NCBI GenBank assembly: GCA_045638545.1
Contig: JAZUBL010000007.1
Coordinates: forward strand, 1-36,319
Source: UMGS1071 sp045638545
GTDB lineage: Bacteria > Bacillota > Clostridia > Oscillospirales > Acutalibacteraceae
Direction: 5' to 3'
Length of the DNA: 36,319 bases
The translations under genes were made by a program, and so were the position numbers. Each line of letters opens with the position of its first letter. Positions within the stretch are counted from its first letter, which is position 1. Shown one piece after another: positions 22,122 through 29,778 of this stretch. The notes under the pieces are model-generated. The model made no database searches. It saw nothing but the letters and a program-made list of their open reading frames with translations, and had not been told where the DNA came from.

Positions 22122-22535
22122 TCAAAACTCCTTTCCGTAACTGAAGAAGTCTGCGGTGCCGTTGAGTTTGACCATGGCCATGCCCTTGCGTTTGTCGCCA
22201 ACCACCAGCAGTTCATCGCCCGGCGCAAGGCGGAAGATCTCCCGCGCTTTTTCCGGAATCAGCACGCGGTGTTCTTCGTCCAGCTTTACCACACCGAAAA
22301 GAAACTTCGTCTCTCCATCCTGTTCCCGCAGTATGTGCTCCGGCGTGTCGTTGACCAATGCATCCAGACTGACGTTGTAAAGGTCTGCCAGCGCTTTGCA
22401 TTTCATCAGGTCCGGCAGGCTGTCGCCGTTTTCCCACTTTGCTACCGACTGCCGCGATACCCCGATTTTCTCGGCCAGACCTTCCATTGTCAGGCCGGCA
22501 GTCATGCGCAGGGCTTTCAGGTTTTCTCCAATCAT
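22122..22535 (-). CDS. XRE-AbrB fusion transcriptional regulator
   Basis: A 137-residue protein with two DNA-binding modules. Residues 1-60 are a canonical HTH_3/XRE domain (LKALRMTAGLTMEGLAEKIG, then VSRQSVAKWENGDSLPDL). After a short linker, residues about 80-128 form a SpoVT/AbrB swapped-hairpin domain (EHRVLIPEKAREIF, LAPGDELLVVGD, GMAMVKL). Such fusions occur in Clostridia; their targets are mostly unknown. ATG follows an AAGGAG-like site. Its promoter at 22573-22601 has repeated GTTGxxAA-like elements upstream that may be an autoregulatory site. First gene of a two-gene operon. Confidence 0.9.
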   Translation of the reverse strand: MIGENLKALRMTAGLTMEGLAEKIGVSRQSVAKWENGDSLPDLMKCKALADLYNVSLDALVNDTPEHILREQDGETKFLFGVVKLDEEHRVLIPEKAREIFRLAPGDELLVVGDKRKGMAMVKLNGTADFFSYGKEF

Positions 22536-22572
22536 TCCGCATTCTCCTTTTTAACTGTAAGCTTACGGGTTT

Positions 22573-22601
22573 ATTATATCGCACTGTATGAGGCAAAACA
22601 A
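22573..22601 (-). promoter_or_regulatory. Promoter of the XRE-AbrB operon
   Basis: On the minus strand, TTGTTT (22596-22601), a 17-bp spacer, then TATAAT (22573-22578). Confidence 0.7.
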
Positions 22602-22721
22602 TCAACTGTGGTTGTCAATTCATGTTAACTTTGGTTGCATAAAAAGATGAGGGAGGCGGTAAAAAACCTGCCTCCCTCGGGAAAGAAGATATATGAAAAA
22701 GTCGTCGTACGCTAAAATAAA

Positions 22722-23996
22722 TTAATCTTCGGTGTATGCTTCCAGTTTAAACTCCATGGTTTTCTCGCTGCCGTTGCGGTCAACGGTGATAGTTACCATA
22801 TCGCCCGGCTCCTTGGTCAGGAGCTGAGAGGTGATCGCATTGGCAGAATCCACATCCACGCCATCAATTCTGATGATAATGTCGCCCTGCTTCAGGCCGG
22901 CCTTCTTTGCAGAACTATTGGAAATGCTGTCTACATAGAAACCGGTGGACTGGAATCCATAGTAGTAGGCAGTCATGCTGTCTACATACTGGCCGGAAAT
23001 ACCAAGCACGGCACGGTTGGTTACATAACCGTTTTCACGGAGGTCATTGATGATCGGCAGTGCAGAATCGATTGGAATTGCAAAGCCGAGGCCTTCGTAA
23101 CTGGTGTCAACAATCTTGGAAGAGTTGATGCCAACCACCTGACCGGCACTGTTGACCAGCGCACCGCCGGAGTTGCCCGGGTTGATGGCTGCGTCTGTCT
23201 GGATACAGGTCATCTTATACTCATCGCTGGTGGTGATGGTGCGGTCCAGAGCGGAAACGTAACCAAAGGTAACACTGGACTGGAACTCGGAGCCGCCCGG
23301 GTTGCCAACTGCCATCACGCGGTCGCCAACCAAAAGCTCACCGGAAGAACCAAAGTCTGCCGCATCCAGGTTGTCTGCGTCAACTTTCAGCAGGGCAAGG
23401 TCGGTGATGGTATCACTGCCCACCAGTGCTGCCGGGTAGGCATCGCCATTGGGCAGTGTTACACTGAGAGAGTTGGCACCATCTACAACGTGAGCGTTGG
23501 TGATGATGTAACCGTCAGAGGTAGCGATCACACCGGAGCCCTCGCCGGAAAGCTGCTCTGTAATGCCGCCGTCATAGCCGCCGAAGCTGTAGCCGTAGTA
23601 GGCGCCGTAAGAGGTGCCGCCTGTTTTGGAATAAGCCTGGATCAGCACAACGGATTTCAGTGCCTTCTGGGCAGATGCCTGCAGAGTGCCTTCCTCCGGT
23701 TCCTTAATGGAAAGGTTGGAGCCGCCGGTGATTTTGCCGGCGCTGTCGTCTGCCTGCTGTACCTGGACCGTATTGCTGCCGCCCAGGGCGCCTGTTCCTG
23801 CCAGTATACCGAAGACACCGCCAACAGAAATACCTGCTGCCGCAATGCCGGAAACGATGCAGGCAATGATAACAGCCTTGAGGCTGACACCATTCTTTTG
23901 CTTTTTCGGTGGTTTTCCGCCGCCGGAGCTGTAATTGCTTCCGTTCCAGCGGGCTTCCGGTGCATTCCACTGATTGTTGAAATTATTTTGATTCAT
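22722..23996 (-). CDS. htrA: HtrA/DegP-type serine protease with PDZ domain
   Basis: A 424-residue membrane-anchored S1C protease for extracytoplasmic protein quality control. A cytoplasmic Asn/Gly-rich N terminus (1-35) is followed by one transmembrane helix (about 40-66), a linker, and a trypsin-like domain with the triad His169 (TNAHVV), Asp199 (TDLALLKV) and Ser276 (GNSGGAL). One PDZ domain (about 325-420) closes the protein. All catalytic residues are intact. ATG at 23996 is chosen although AAGGAG lies 13 bases away; no closer in-frame start exists. Direct repeats at 24046-24072 lie in the untranslated region. It stands alone. Confidence 0.95.
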   Translation of the reverse strand: MNQNNFNNQWNAPEARWNGSNYSSGGGKPPKKQKNGVSLKAVIIACIVSGIAAAGISVGGVFGILAGTGALGGSNTVQVQQADDSAGKITGGSNLSIKEPEEGTLQASAQKALKSVVLIQAYSKTGGTSYGAYYGYSFGGYDGGITEQLSGEGSGVIATSDGYIITNAHVVDGANSLSVTLPNGDAYPAALVGSDTITDLALLKVDADNLDAADFGSSGELLVGDRVMAVGNPGGSEFQSSVTFGYVSALDRTITTSDEYKMTCIQTDAAINPGNSGGALVNSAGQVVGINSSKIVDTSYEGLGFAIPIDSALPIINDLRENGYVTNRAVLGISGQYVDSMTAYYYGFQSTGFYVDSISNSSAKKAGLKQGDIIIRIDGVDVDSANAITSQLLTKEPGDMVTITVDRNGSEKTMEFKLEAYTED

Positions 23997-24045
23997 ACTA
24001 TGTTCGTCACTCCTTAACGGCAATCACAGGATTACAAAATACAGA

Positions 24046-24072
24046 ATTCTATCGTTTTTGTATTCTATCGTT
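24046..24072 (-). promoter_or_regulatory. Direct repeat upstream of htrA
   Basis: ATTCTATCGTT occurs twice (24046-24056 and 24062-24072), 16 bp apart, between a TATAAT (24104-24109, minus strand) and the htrA start. It could bind a two-component response regulator, as in other htrA genes; this is inference. Confidence 0.4.
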
Positions 24073-24288
24073 CAAATGTGAACCTGATGTGAAGAACACC
24101 GTTATTATATCCGAAATTTTTGTAAAGTGTTTTCTTTTTTGGAAAAATACCTACCGTTTTTTGAAAAAAATTTCTAAAAAATCCCCAAATTCCGCCGTTT
24201 CTGTCGAATATTTTCGGACACTGCAGAATATTCCCATTTTCCTAGGAATACCATGGGATTACGTGATTTTACGTTAAAAAGCGTATGC

Positions 24289-25461
24289 TTACAGGCGGGC
24301 AACACCTGTTTTTACAGCGGCAGCTTTTACAGCTTCTGCCACAGCATTTGCAACGCCTTTATCCAGTGCTTTTGGAATGATGTTGTCCTCTGCCAGCTCT
24401 TCTGCCGGAATGTAGTCTGCGATGGCCATAGCGGCTGCCAGTTTCATCTCGCCGTTGATCTCCGAGGCGCGAACATCCAGGGCACCGCGAAACAGGCCAG
24501 GGAATACCAGCACATTATTGATCTGGTTCGGGAAGTCGGAGCGGCCTGTGCCAACAACTTTTGCGCCGGCTGCTTTTGCTTCATCCGGGAAGATCTCCGG
24601 TGTTGGGTTTGCCATGGCGAAGATAATGGCATCTTCTGCCATGGTTTCCACCATCTCTTTTTTCAGGCAGCCTGCAGCAGATACACCCAGGAAAAAGTCA
24701 GCGCCGCGGATGGCATCGGCCAGGGTGCCTGTTTCGCCGTCCGGGTTGGTGATCTCTGCCATAGCGGCCTGTGCCGGGTTCATGCCTTCTTTTCCTTTAT
24801 AAAGGGCGCCGTGAATATCGCACATGATGACGTTCTTCAGGCCGGCCTCCAGCAGCAGGCGGGTGCAGGCAATACCGGCTGCACCGGCACCGTTGACAAC
24901 AGCCTTGATTTCGCCAATGTCTTTCTTCACAAGGCGCAGCGCGTTCAGTGCTGCAGCCAGCACTACGATGGCAGTACCGTGCTGGTCATCGTGGAACACA
25001 GGAATGTCCAGCTCCTCTTTCAGGCGCTTCTCGATTTCAAAGCAGCGCGGTGCTGCGATGTCCTCCAGATTGATACCGCCAAAAGTCGGTGCGATCATCT
25101 TCACTGCCTGTACAATTTCTTCCACGTCCTTGGAAGCAAGGCAGATCGGGAATGCGTCAACGTCGCCGAATGCTTTGAACAGCACAGACTTGCCTTCCAT
25201 TACCGGCATGCCTGCTTCCGGGCCGATATCGCCAAGGCCAAGCACCGCTGTGCCGTCTGTTACAACAGCAACAAGGTTCCACTTGCGGCAGTAGTCGTAT
25301 ACTTTGTTCACGTCTTTATTAATTTCCACACATGGCGCCGCAACGCCTGGTGTGTAAGCAGTGGTCAGGTCCTCTGCAGATTCCAGCGGACAGGTTGGCA
25401 CAATTTCAATTTTGCCTCTCCATTCTTTATGCTTGTTCAGGGCTAATTCCTTAATATCCAT
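24289..25461 (-). CDS. Malic enzyme, NAD(P)-dependent (short bacterial type)
   Basis: A 390-residue decarboxylating malate dehydrogenase that turns malate into pyruvate and CO2. It has the compact bacterial form without the phosphotransacetylase-like tail of MaeB. The N-terminal malic domain includes YTPGVAAPC near 36-44 and VTDGTAVLGLGDIGPEAGMPVMEGK near 67-91. FGGINLEDIAAPRCFEIE (near 127-144) and the metal-binding HDDQHGTAIV (near 157-166) follow. The NAD domain has GAGAAGIA near 193-200. Cofactor preference cannot be decided. ATG follows AAGGAGC. Its promoter is divergent from, and close to, that of the HAD phosphatase. Confidence 0.94.
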   Translation of the reverse strand: MDIKELALNKHKEWRGKIEIVPTCPLESAEDLTTAYTPGVAAPCVEINKDVNKVYDYCRKWNLVAVVTDGTAVLGLGDIGPEAGMPVMEGKSVLFKAFGDVDAFPICLASKDVEEIVQAVKMIAPTFGGINLEDIAAPRCFEIEKRLKEELDIPVFHDDQHGTAIVVLAAALNALRLVKKDIGEIKAVVNGAGAAGIACTRLLLEAGLKNVIMCDIHGALYKGKEGMNPAQAAMAEITNPDGETGTLADAIRGADFFLGVSAAGCLKKEMVETMAEDAIIFAMANPTPEIFPDEAKAAGAKVVGTGRSDFPNQINNVLVFPGLFRGALDVRASEINGEMKLAAAMAIADYIPAEELAEDNIIPKALDKGVANAVAEAVKAAAVKTGVARL

Positions 25462-25502
25462 AATGCAGTATGCTCCTTGCTGTTTGAATCAGATTTTCTT
25501 TC

Positions 25503-25511
25503 AGTATAGCA
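25503..25511 (-). promoter_or_regulatory. Extended -10 promoter of the malic enzyme
   Basis: TGCTATACT on the minus strand, with TTTTCA 17 bp upstream of TATACT as a weak -35. Confidence 0.6.
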
Positions 25512-25561
25512 CGCAAATTGCCATCTGAAAAGATTTCCGTCTTTGAGGGGTGAAAAAAATA

Positions 25562-25570
25562 TGCTATACT
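25562..25570 (+). promoter_or_regulatory. Extended -10 promoter of the HAD phosphatase
   Basis: TGCTATACT, preceded by an A-rich tract. The same element serves the divergent malic enzyme 50 bp away. Confidence 0.55.
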
Positions 25571-25594
25571 AAAGGAAAAGAAAGGAGCGATTCT

Positions 25595-26266
25595 ATGACC
25601 CGACTTTGCATTTTTGATCTGGACGGTACCATCTCCAATACACTCCGGTCCCTGCAGTATTTCTGCAGCGAAGCGCTGGCACAGTGCGGTTTTCCTGCCG
25701 TGGCAGACGAGGACACCGTTCGCCGCATGGTAGGCAGCGGCGCAAGAACGCTGATCAAACGGCTGATCACAGCTTCTCTTGGAGAAAACCACACAGAGGA
25801 GCAGTACGAGCTGCTTTTTAAAACGTACAGTGAGATGAACGCGGCCGACCCGATGAAACTGGTCACAGAATATGACGGCGTGCGCTCTCTGCTGACCACC
25901 CTGCAGGAACAGGGTATTCAGCTGGCAGTGCTTTCCAATAAAAATGACGCGCTGACAAAGCGTGTGGTTGCTGCCCTGTATCCGGAGATCAATTTTTCCG
26001 TAGTGCGCGGTCAGCGGGAAGGCTTCCCGAAAAAGCCGGCGCCGGACGGCGTGTGGGCGATTCTGGAAGAACTGAATGTGGAGCGGAAAGATGCCCTCTA
26101 CATTGGTGACAGCGACGTGGATATGAACACCGGCCGCAATGCAGGCCTCCGCACCATCGGCGTTACCTGGGGATTCCGCACACAGGAAGAGCTCCTTGCC
26201 ATTGGCTGTGACGGCCTGATTGATCATCCGGAGGAACTGTTGGAAATCATCAAACGGAGCAAATGA
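25595..26266 (+). CDS. HAD-superfamily phosphatase, phosphoglycolate phosphatase-like
   Basis: A 223-residue subfamily IA HAD hydrolase. Motif I DLDGT has the nucleophile Asp8 and acid Asp10. A helical cap (about 15-90) follows. Motif II is LSNK near 108-111, motif III Lys lies in PKKPAPDGV near 145-153, and motif IV is GDSDVD near 171-176. The NAGLRTIGVTWGF segment is typical of Gph, which dephosphorylates 2-phosphoglycolate, but substrate range in this subfamily is broad. ATG at 25595 follows AAAGGAG. A copy of the structured repeat begins eight bases after the stop. Confidence 0.9.
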   Translation: MTRLCIFDLDGTISNTLRSLQYFCSEALAQCGFPAVADEDTVRRMVGSGARTLIKRLITASLGENHTEEQYELLFKTYSEMNAADPMKLVTEYDGVRSLLTTLQEQGIQLAVLSNKNDALTKRVVAALYPEINFSVVRGQREGFPKKPAPDGVWAILEELNVERKDALYIGDSDVDMNTGRNAGLRTIGVTWGFRTQEELLAIGCDGLIDHPEELLEIIKRSK

Positions 26267-26274
26267 AAGAAGTT

Positions 26275-26437
26275 AAAAGTTTTGCCCGCTTTTTCAAATG
26301 CGGCAGTTTCCAAAGGCAGCGCCTTTGGTCGTTCTCCGCAGAGAACGAAACACCTGCTTGCATACAAAACGCAGGAAGGGTGAATCAAACATTCCAGTGG
26401 AATGTTTGAGAGGGGAACCCTCGTCGGGAGTTCCCTT
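26275..26437 (+). repeat. Structured interspersed repeat, copy B
   Basis: A second copy of the element at 5801-5964, again directly after a plus-strand gene. Hairpins: CCGC/GCGG (26286-26303); CCAAAGGC-AGC-GCCTTTGG (26310-26328); CGTTCTC-CGCA-GAGAACG (26330-26347); AAACATTCC-AGT-GGAATGTTT (26387-26407); and GGGAAC/GTTCCC (26413-26435). The stems differ from copy A on both arms while CGCA and CCAGTGG stay the same. Confidence 0.7.
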
Positions 26438-26478
26438 GAATTACGCACACAAAACGGTTTCCGCCGGAGGTAATTACC

Positions 26479-26805
26479 ATGCTTTTTATTACAATCGAAG
26501 ACTTCTATGAAAAGGCGGCATCCTGTCGGCGATTGACACGGCAGGAAGAACTGGATTGCGCCGCGCAGAAGAATGCCGGTGACGAAACTGCCCGGCAGCG
26601 GCTGATCGAAAGTTATCTTCCGGTGGCTGCAGAACATATCAAGCGGGCAAAGCCGCATCTGCAGACGCTGGGCCTTGTTGTTTACTGCATGGAGGCATTG
26701 GAAAAAGCCGTGGACCGCTTCAATTTTGCCCAGGACAGCGAGCCGTTTGTGCATCATCTCAGCTGGGCGCTGCGCCAGGCAGTTGTAAGCTATATGGTAC
26801 GGTAA
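26479..26805 (+). CDS. Stand-alone sigma-70 region 2-like protein
   Basis: A 108-residue protein resembling regions 1.2-2.4 of sigma-70 factors. An RLTRQEELDCAAQKNAGDETARQRLIESYLPVAAEHI stretch matches the region 1.2/2.1 pattern; GLVVYCMEALEKAVDRFNF matches region 2.2; the end (HHLSWALRQAVVSYM) matches region 2.4, where WxxRQAI is usual. Regions 3 and 4 are absent and the protein ends cleanly. The DNA-melting aromatic cluster of region 2.3 is reduced. GGAGG precedes ATG. It may be an anti-sigma-like decoy, a core-RNA-polymerase-binding regulator, a relic, or one half of a split sigma factor. No partner gene is visible here. Confidence 0.72.
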   Translation: MLFITIEDFYEKAASCRRLTRQEELDCAAQKNAGDETARQRLIESYLPVAAEHIKRAKPHLQTLGLVVYCMEALEKAVDRFNFAQDSEPFVHHLSWALRQAVVSYMVR

Positions 26806-26806
26806 T

Positions 26807-27346
26807 TTATGGTTCTGCCGATTCCGGGCAGTTTGTGCCGCAGTCTCTCCGGGGGCTGCGGCTTATTTTTTGCCGCAGTGTTAAAAGGCGTATGCGGTTA
26901 TACCTTTGAATAGCAATACAGGCGCCGTGGACTATGACCATCGGCACCGAAAAGAAAAGACTCCACAAAATCGGCAGCATCAGCGTCATCAGCGGCACAC
27001 CGGACAGGCAGGCGGTGTGATACCACTCTCCCCGGCAGGTTTCTGCCAGAAAGGCGTCCAGATAGTCGGCTGTCAGCTGTTTGTTCAGCCGCGCTTTGGA
27101 AAAGCCATCTTTGCCGATGTGCTGCGGCACCTTATCTTTCCACAGATGGATCTTCAATGTTTCCCGATAAAAGCGGCCGTTCTGCTCCCAACCCTGCGGC
27201 GCAAACCTTCTGCGGCTGTAATGCAGTGATTTTCCCTTTAAGCGAATACAACAAAACAGCAGCGCAATGTGCAGCATTGTAAGAGCGGCGGTGCTGCTGC
27301 ACAGCAGGAAGAGCAATCCGCCGGAGGAATGAACTCGAAAAACCAT
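26807..27346 (-). CDS. CrtO-like (glycosyl-4,4'-diaponeurosporenoate acyltransferase family) membrane protein
   Basis: A 179-residue membrane protein. An N-terminal hydrophobic segment (about 8-40) is followed by a polar part with YRETLKIHLWKDKVPQHIG and FSKARLNKQLTADYLDAFLAETCRGEWYH, a second pair of hydrophobic segments, and the end CIAIQRYNRIRLLTL. The W-K-D-K, ETCRGE.xH and IQRYNR motifs are those of the CrtO-type acyltransferase family, which in staphylococci acylates a glycosylated carotenoid. No carotenoid genes are nearby, so another glycolipid substrate is likely. ATG at 27346 follows GGAGG at a good distance; a longer form would lack it. It is divergent from the surface-protein gene. 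Confidence 0.82.
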   Translation of the reverse strand: MVFRVHSSGGLLFLLCSSTAALTMLHIALLFCCIRLKGKSLHYSRRRFAPQGWEQNGRFYRETLKIHLWKDKVPQHIGKDGFSKARLNKQLTADYLDAFLAETCRGEWYHTACLSGVPLMTLMLPILWSLFFSVPMVIVHGACIAIQRYNRIRLLTLRQKISRSPRRDCGTNCPESAEP

Positions 27347-27440
27347 GGGCACGCCTCCACAAAGAATTTGTTTTCTTAGTATACCGGGAAGCGGCTGAAA
27401 AATCAGGGGGATTTTCTGACTATGGCCCAAAGAGAACGAC

Positions 27441-27469
27441 TTGTTTCTGCAGCGCAGCTGTGATACTAT
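27441..27469 (+). promoter_or_regulatory. Promoter of the cohesin-like surface protein
   Basis: TTGTTT (27441-27446), a 17-bp spacer, then TACTAT (27464-27469). Confidence 0.55.
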
Positions 27470-27508
27470 GAAAATCATTAAATGATCAATGAAAGCGAGC
27501 GTTTGCAT

Positions 27509-28546
27509 ATGTATCGTTTTTCTATATTCCGGCTGCTGTGCCTGGCGCTGACGATCTGCCTTGTGGCGGCGGTCAGTGCACCGGCGGTTTTTGCGGCACA
27601 GGTGCCGGAGCTGCTTCTGCTTCCACAGACAGAGAAAGCGGAGCGGGGAAAGAGCTATCGAACAGATCTGCAGTTTCGCAGTGATTCAGAAACTGCCCTT
27701 TCTGCCTTTCGATTAAAAATTACATATGACCCATCTTACATGACGCTGACAGACGTTGAAAGGCCGGAAGGCACCGATGCGGCAGACTTTCGCAGTAATG
27801 CCGGTGAGGGAGAGGCGACTGCCGTGTTTGCTTCTGCGGAGCATCTCGTGTCCCTGGCAGACGGCCTGTGCTGTACGCTGGTATTTACAGTGAAGGAAGA
27901 TGCGGCTGTTGGCAGCGCTGCAGTGACCGCTGTGCTGGATCAGCTGGTAGACAGTAACCTGCGCCCAATGGAAGAAACCATAACGGCGGCGGCTTCGGTA
28001 CCAATGGCAAGGCTTCTTTCCGGCGAGGCGCTGCTTCGCTCACTGGTGCCGTCGTCAGGCAGTCTGACACCGTCCTTTTCGCCGGACATTACAGAATACA
28101 CCCTGACAGTGCCCCATGACGTAAAACAGCTGACCTTTACGGCAGAAGCAGAAAGCGGCGCAGCCTATCGGGTCAATCGGAAAAATCTGGGTGCAGCCGG
28201 AACATCCACCACCTTTATTGTGAAGGTAACGGCGGAAAATAAGCAGGCCGTAACGGAGTATGTCATCACCGCCGCCCGGGCACCGGCGCCGGCAGGTACG
28301 ACTCCGGAGGAAGAAAAAGAGGAAAAGCCGTTTACGCCGGGGACAGAAGCGGGTTTGACGGAACAAAAAGACAGTGACGGCATGGTCTTTTACGGCAACC
28401 GCACTATTTATTACGGCAACTCCCAGTATGCTGTGTTTGTACTTGGCATTGCAGCAGCCGGCATTTGTGTGCTGGTGGTGCTTTTGATTTGTGCAAAAAG
28501 GAAAAATAAGCGCAGATCAAAGGATGATTATAGGCCAAAACACTGA
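27509..28546 (+). CDS. Membrane-anchored surface protein with cohesin-like and cadherin-like domains
   Basis: A 345-residue protein. It has a signal peptide (about 1-30, ending FAAQ), a cohesin/CBM-like beta-sandwich (about 33-165; SYRTDLQFRSDSETALSAFRL, ITYDPSYMTL), and a cadherin-like beta-sandwich repeat (about 175-258; SLTPSFSPDITEYTLTVP, AVTEYVITAARA). A Pro/Glu-rich spacer, one transmembrane helix (about 308-330) and a Lys/Arg-rich tail follow. It probably faces outward and binds a surface ligand; cohesin folds also occur outside cellulosomes and no dockerin protein is in view. ATG at 27509 leaves a 33-base leader with a weak AAAGCGAG site; ATG at 27482 would be nearly leaderless from the predicted promoter. 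Confidence 0.88.
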   Translation: MYRFSIFRLLCLALTICLVAAVSAPAVFAAQVPELLLLPQTEKAERGKSYRTDLQFRSDSETALSAFRLKITYDPSYMTLTDVERPEGTDAADFRSNAGEGEATAVFASAEHLVSLADGLCCTLVFTVKEDAAVGSAAVTAVLDQLVDSNLRPMEETITAAASVPMARLLSGEALLRSLVPSSGSLTPSFSPDITEYTLTVPHDVKQLTFTAEAESGAAYRVNRKNLGAAGTSTTFIVKVTAENKQAVTEYVITAARAPAPAGTTPEEEKEEKPFTPGTEAGLTEQKDSDGMVFYGNRTIYYGNSQYAVFVLGIAAAGICVLVVLLICAKRKNKRRSKDDYRPKH

Positions 28547-28581
28547 AACGAAAATTTTTTCAAAAAAAATTAAAAAAGTAG

Positions 28582-28610
28582 TTGACTTTATGTGAAACAC
28601 CCTGTATAAT
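28582..28610 (+). promoter_or_regulatory. Promoter of initiator tRNA
   Basis: TTGACT (28582-28587), a 17-bp spacer, then TATAAT (28605-28610). Confidence 0.85.
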
Positions 28611-28644
28611 AACAAATAGTTTCGCACGAAGCACTACTAAATAT

Positions 28645-28721
<77 letters not shown>

Positions 28722-28726
28722 CACAT

Positions 28727-28752
28727 AAGACACCCATCCGGGTGTCTTTTTT
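28727..28752 (+). terminator. Terminator of the initiator tRNA gene
   Basis: GACACCC, loop ATCC, GGGTGTC and six T. Confidence 0.9.
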
Positions 28753-28773
28753 CGTTTACAGGCGCAATAACAG

Positions 28774-28805
28774 AAAAACCCCCGGCCAAGCCGGGGGTTT
28801 TTATT
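28774..28805. terminator. Bidirectional terminator, overlaps the radical SAM stop codon
   Basis: AAAACCCCCGGC, loop CAA, GCCGGGGGTTTTT. Symmetric flanks allow function on both strands. The stop codon of the minus-strand radical SAM gene lies within its flank. Confidence 0.85.
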
Positions 28806-29646
28806 TTGCTCCTGCTTTTGCTTTAAATCGCTGTGCGTAACCGCAGCGGCGGCAGAGCTCTTCCACTGCTTTGCGGCAGCGGAAGCCCTCTGCAATGGCT
28901 GCTGCTCGCGGTGCGGCCAGAATATCAGACAGCTCCTGCTGAAAAACATTGCCCAGTGCGATCACACCGTCGCTGTCCAGACAGCATGGCACTACGGTAC
29001 CATCGCAGAGAATGCCGAAGTGATCGCCCAGGCCGTAGCAGAATACCTGCTCGCCGTAATCAGGGGCGTTCAGGTCAGGCCAATCAAAGCGGTCGCCCCA
29101 CTCCAGAAACAGCTTTTCCCGAATGCGGTAGCCTCTTGTGTTCTCTGCCCAGGGGCCTTCCAGCTTTTCCTTTAAAATAGCGAACGTGGAGTCATTCCGG
29201 CCTTCGTCGCAGCCGTTGTTCCACAGGCGGAGACAGACGATGGTGCCGTCCCGGTTGAACTTTTCGGCGTACTCTGCAATTTTCTCCACATAGCGCCGGT
29301 GATCCTCTGGCTGGTCTTCTTCAAAGCTGTGGAGCGAAATGTTGATTTTATGGAGGCCTTTGCCCAGCAGGGCGTCGCCGCGGGAATCCAGCAGTGTACC
29401 GTTGGTGGTGAGCATGGGGCGGAAGCCTGCCTCACGGGCCATTTCGATGAATCGAGGGAGAAGGGGATGGACCAGCGGCTCGCCCATCAGGTGATGATAA
29501 AGATACTGTGTTTTGCCTGCCAGCTGCTCCAGCAGATGTGCATATTCCGCTTCTGTCATCTGCCGCGGTGCACGGCAATGGCCGTGACAGAACGAGCAGT
29601 CCATATTACAGATGTTGGTGATCTCTATATAAACACGAGAATACAT
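28801..29646 (-). CDS. Radical SAM/SPASM-domain protein
   Basis: A 281-residue radical SAM enzyme. The [4Fe-4S] motif is CNMDCSFC (Cys13, Cys17, Cys20), a CxxxCxxC very near the N terminus. Partial barrel strands follow (HHLMGEPLVHP near 51-61, TTNGTLL near 79-85, ISLHSF near 103-108). The C-terminal part has SPASM-type cysteines: ILCDGTVVPCCLDSDG, then LCRRCGYAQRF. The overall type is that of proteins that modify peptides or act as maturases, but no precursor peptide was found next to it, and the substrate is unknown. A promoter (29677-29705) precedes it and a terminator overlaps its stop. Confidence 0.92.
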   Translation of the reverse strand: MYSRVYIEITNICNMDCSFCHGHCRAPRQMTEAEYAHLLEQLAGKTQYLYHHLMGEPLVHPLLPRFIEMAREAGFRPMLTTNGTLLDSRGDALLGKGLHKINISLHSFEEDQPEDHRRYVEKIAEYAEKFNRDGTIVCLRLWNNGCDEGRNDSTFAILKEKLEGPWAENTRGYRIREKLFLEWGDRFDWPDLNAPDYGEQVFCYGLGDHFGILCDGTVVPCCLDSDGVIALGNVFQQELSDILAAPRAAAIAEGFRCRKAVEELCRRCGYAQRFKAKAGAK

Positions 29647-29676
29647 ACCCGCGCCTCCCTGCCTGATTTTTCTTCC

Positions 29677-29705
29677 ATTATACTAAACACCGCCTGTTTT
29701 TACAA
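29677..29705 (-). promoter_or_regulatory. Promoter of the radical SAM gene
   Basis: On the minus strand, TTGTAA (29700-29705), a 17-bp spacer, then TATAAT (29677-29682). Confidence 0.75.
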
Positions 29706-29706
29706 C

Positions 29707-29740
29707 GCCCGCAAATTACCTCTGCGGGGTTTTCTTTTTT
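29707..29740 (+). terminator. Terminator-like hairpin ahead of the zinc-ribbon gene
   Basis: CCCGCA (29708-29713) and TGCGGG (29723-29728) with a 9-base loop, then GTTTTCTTTTTT. There is no plus-strand gene just upstream, so it either blocks stray transcription or acts as a leader attenuator. Confidence 0.5.
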
Positions 29741-29778
29741 CAAACGGTATGTTACGATGAAGAAAAGGAGGGGTGATT

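Noticed and set aside
28801..29646. RiPP gene cluster around the radical SAM/SPASM protein.
   Set aside because: No small precursor-like gene, transporter or peptidase lies next to it. The neighbours are a tRNA and a zinc-ribbon protein.
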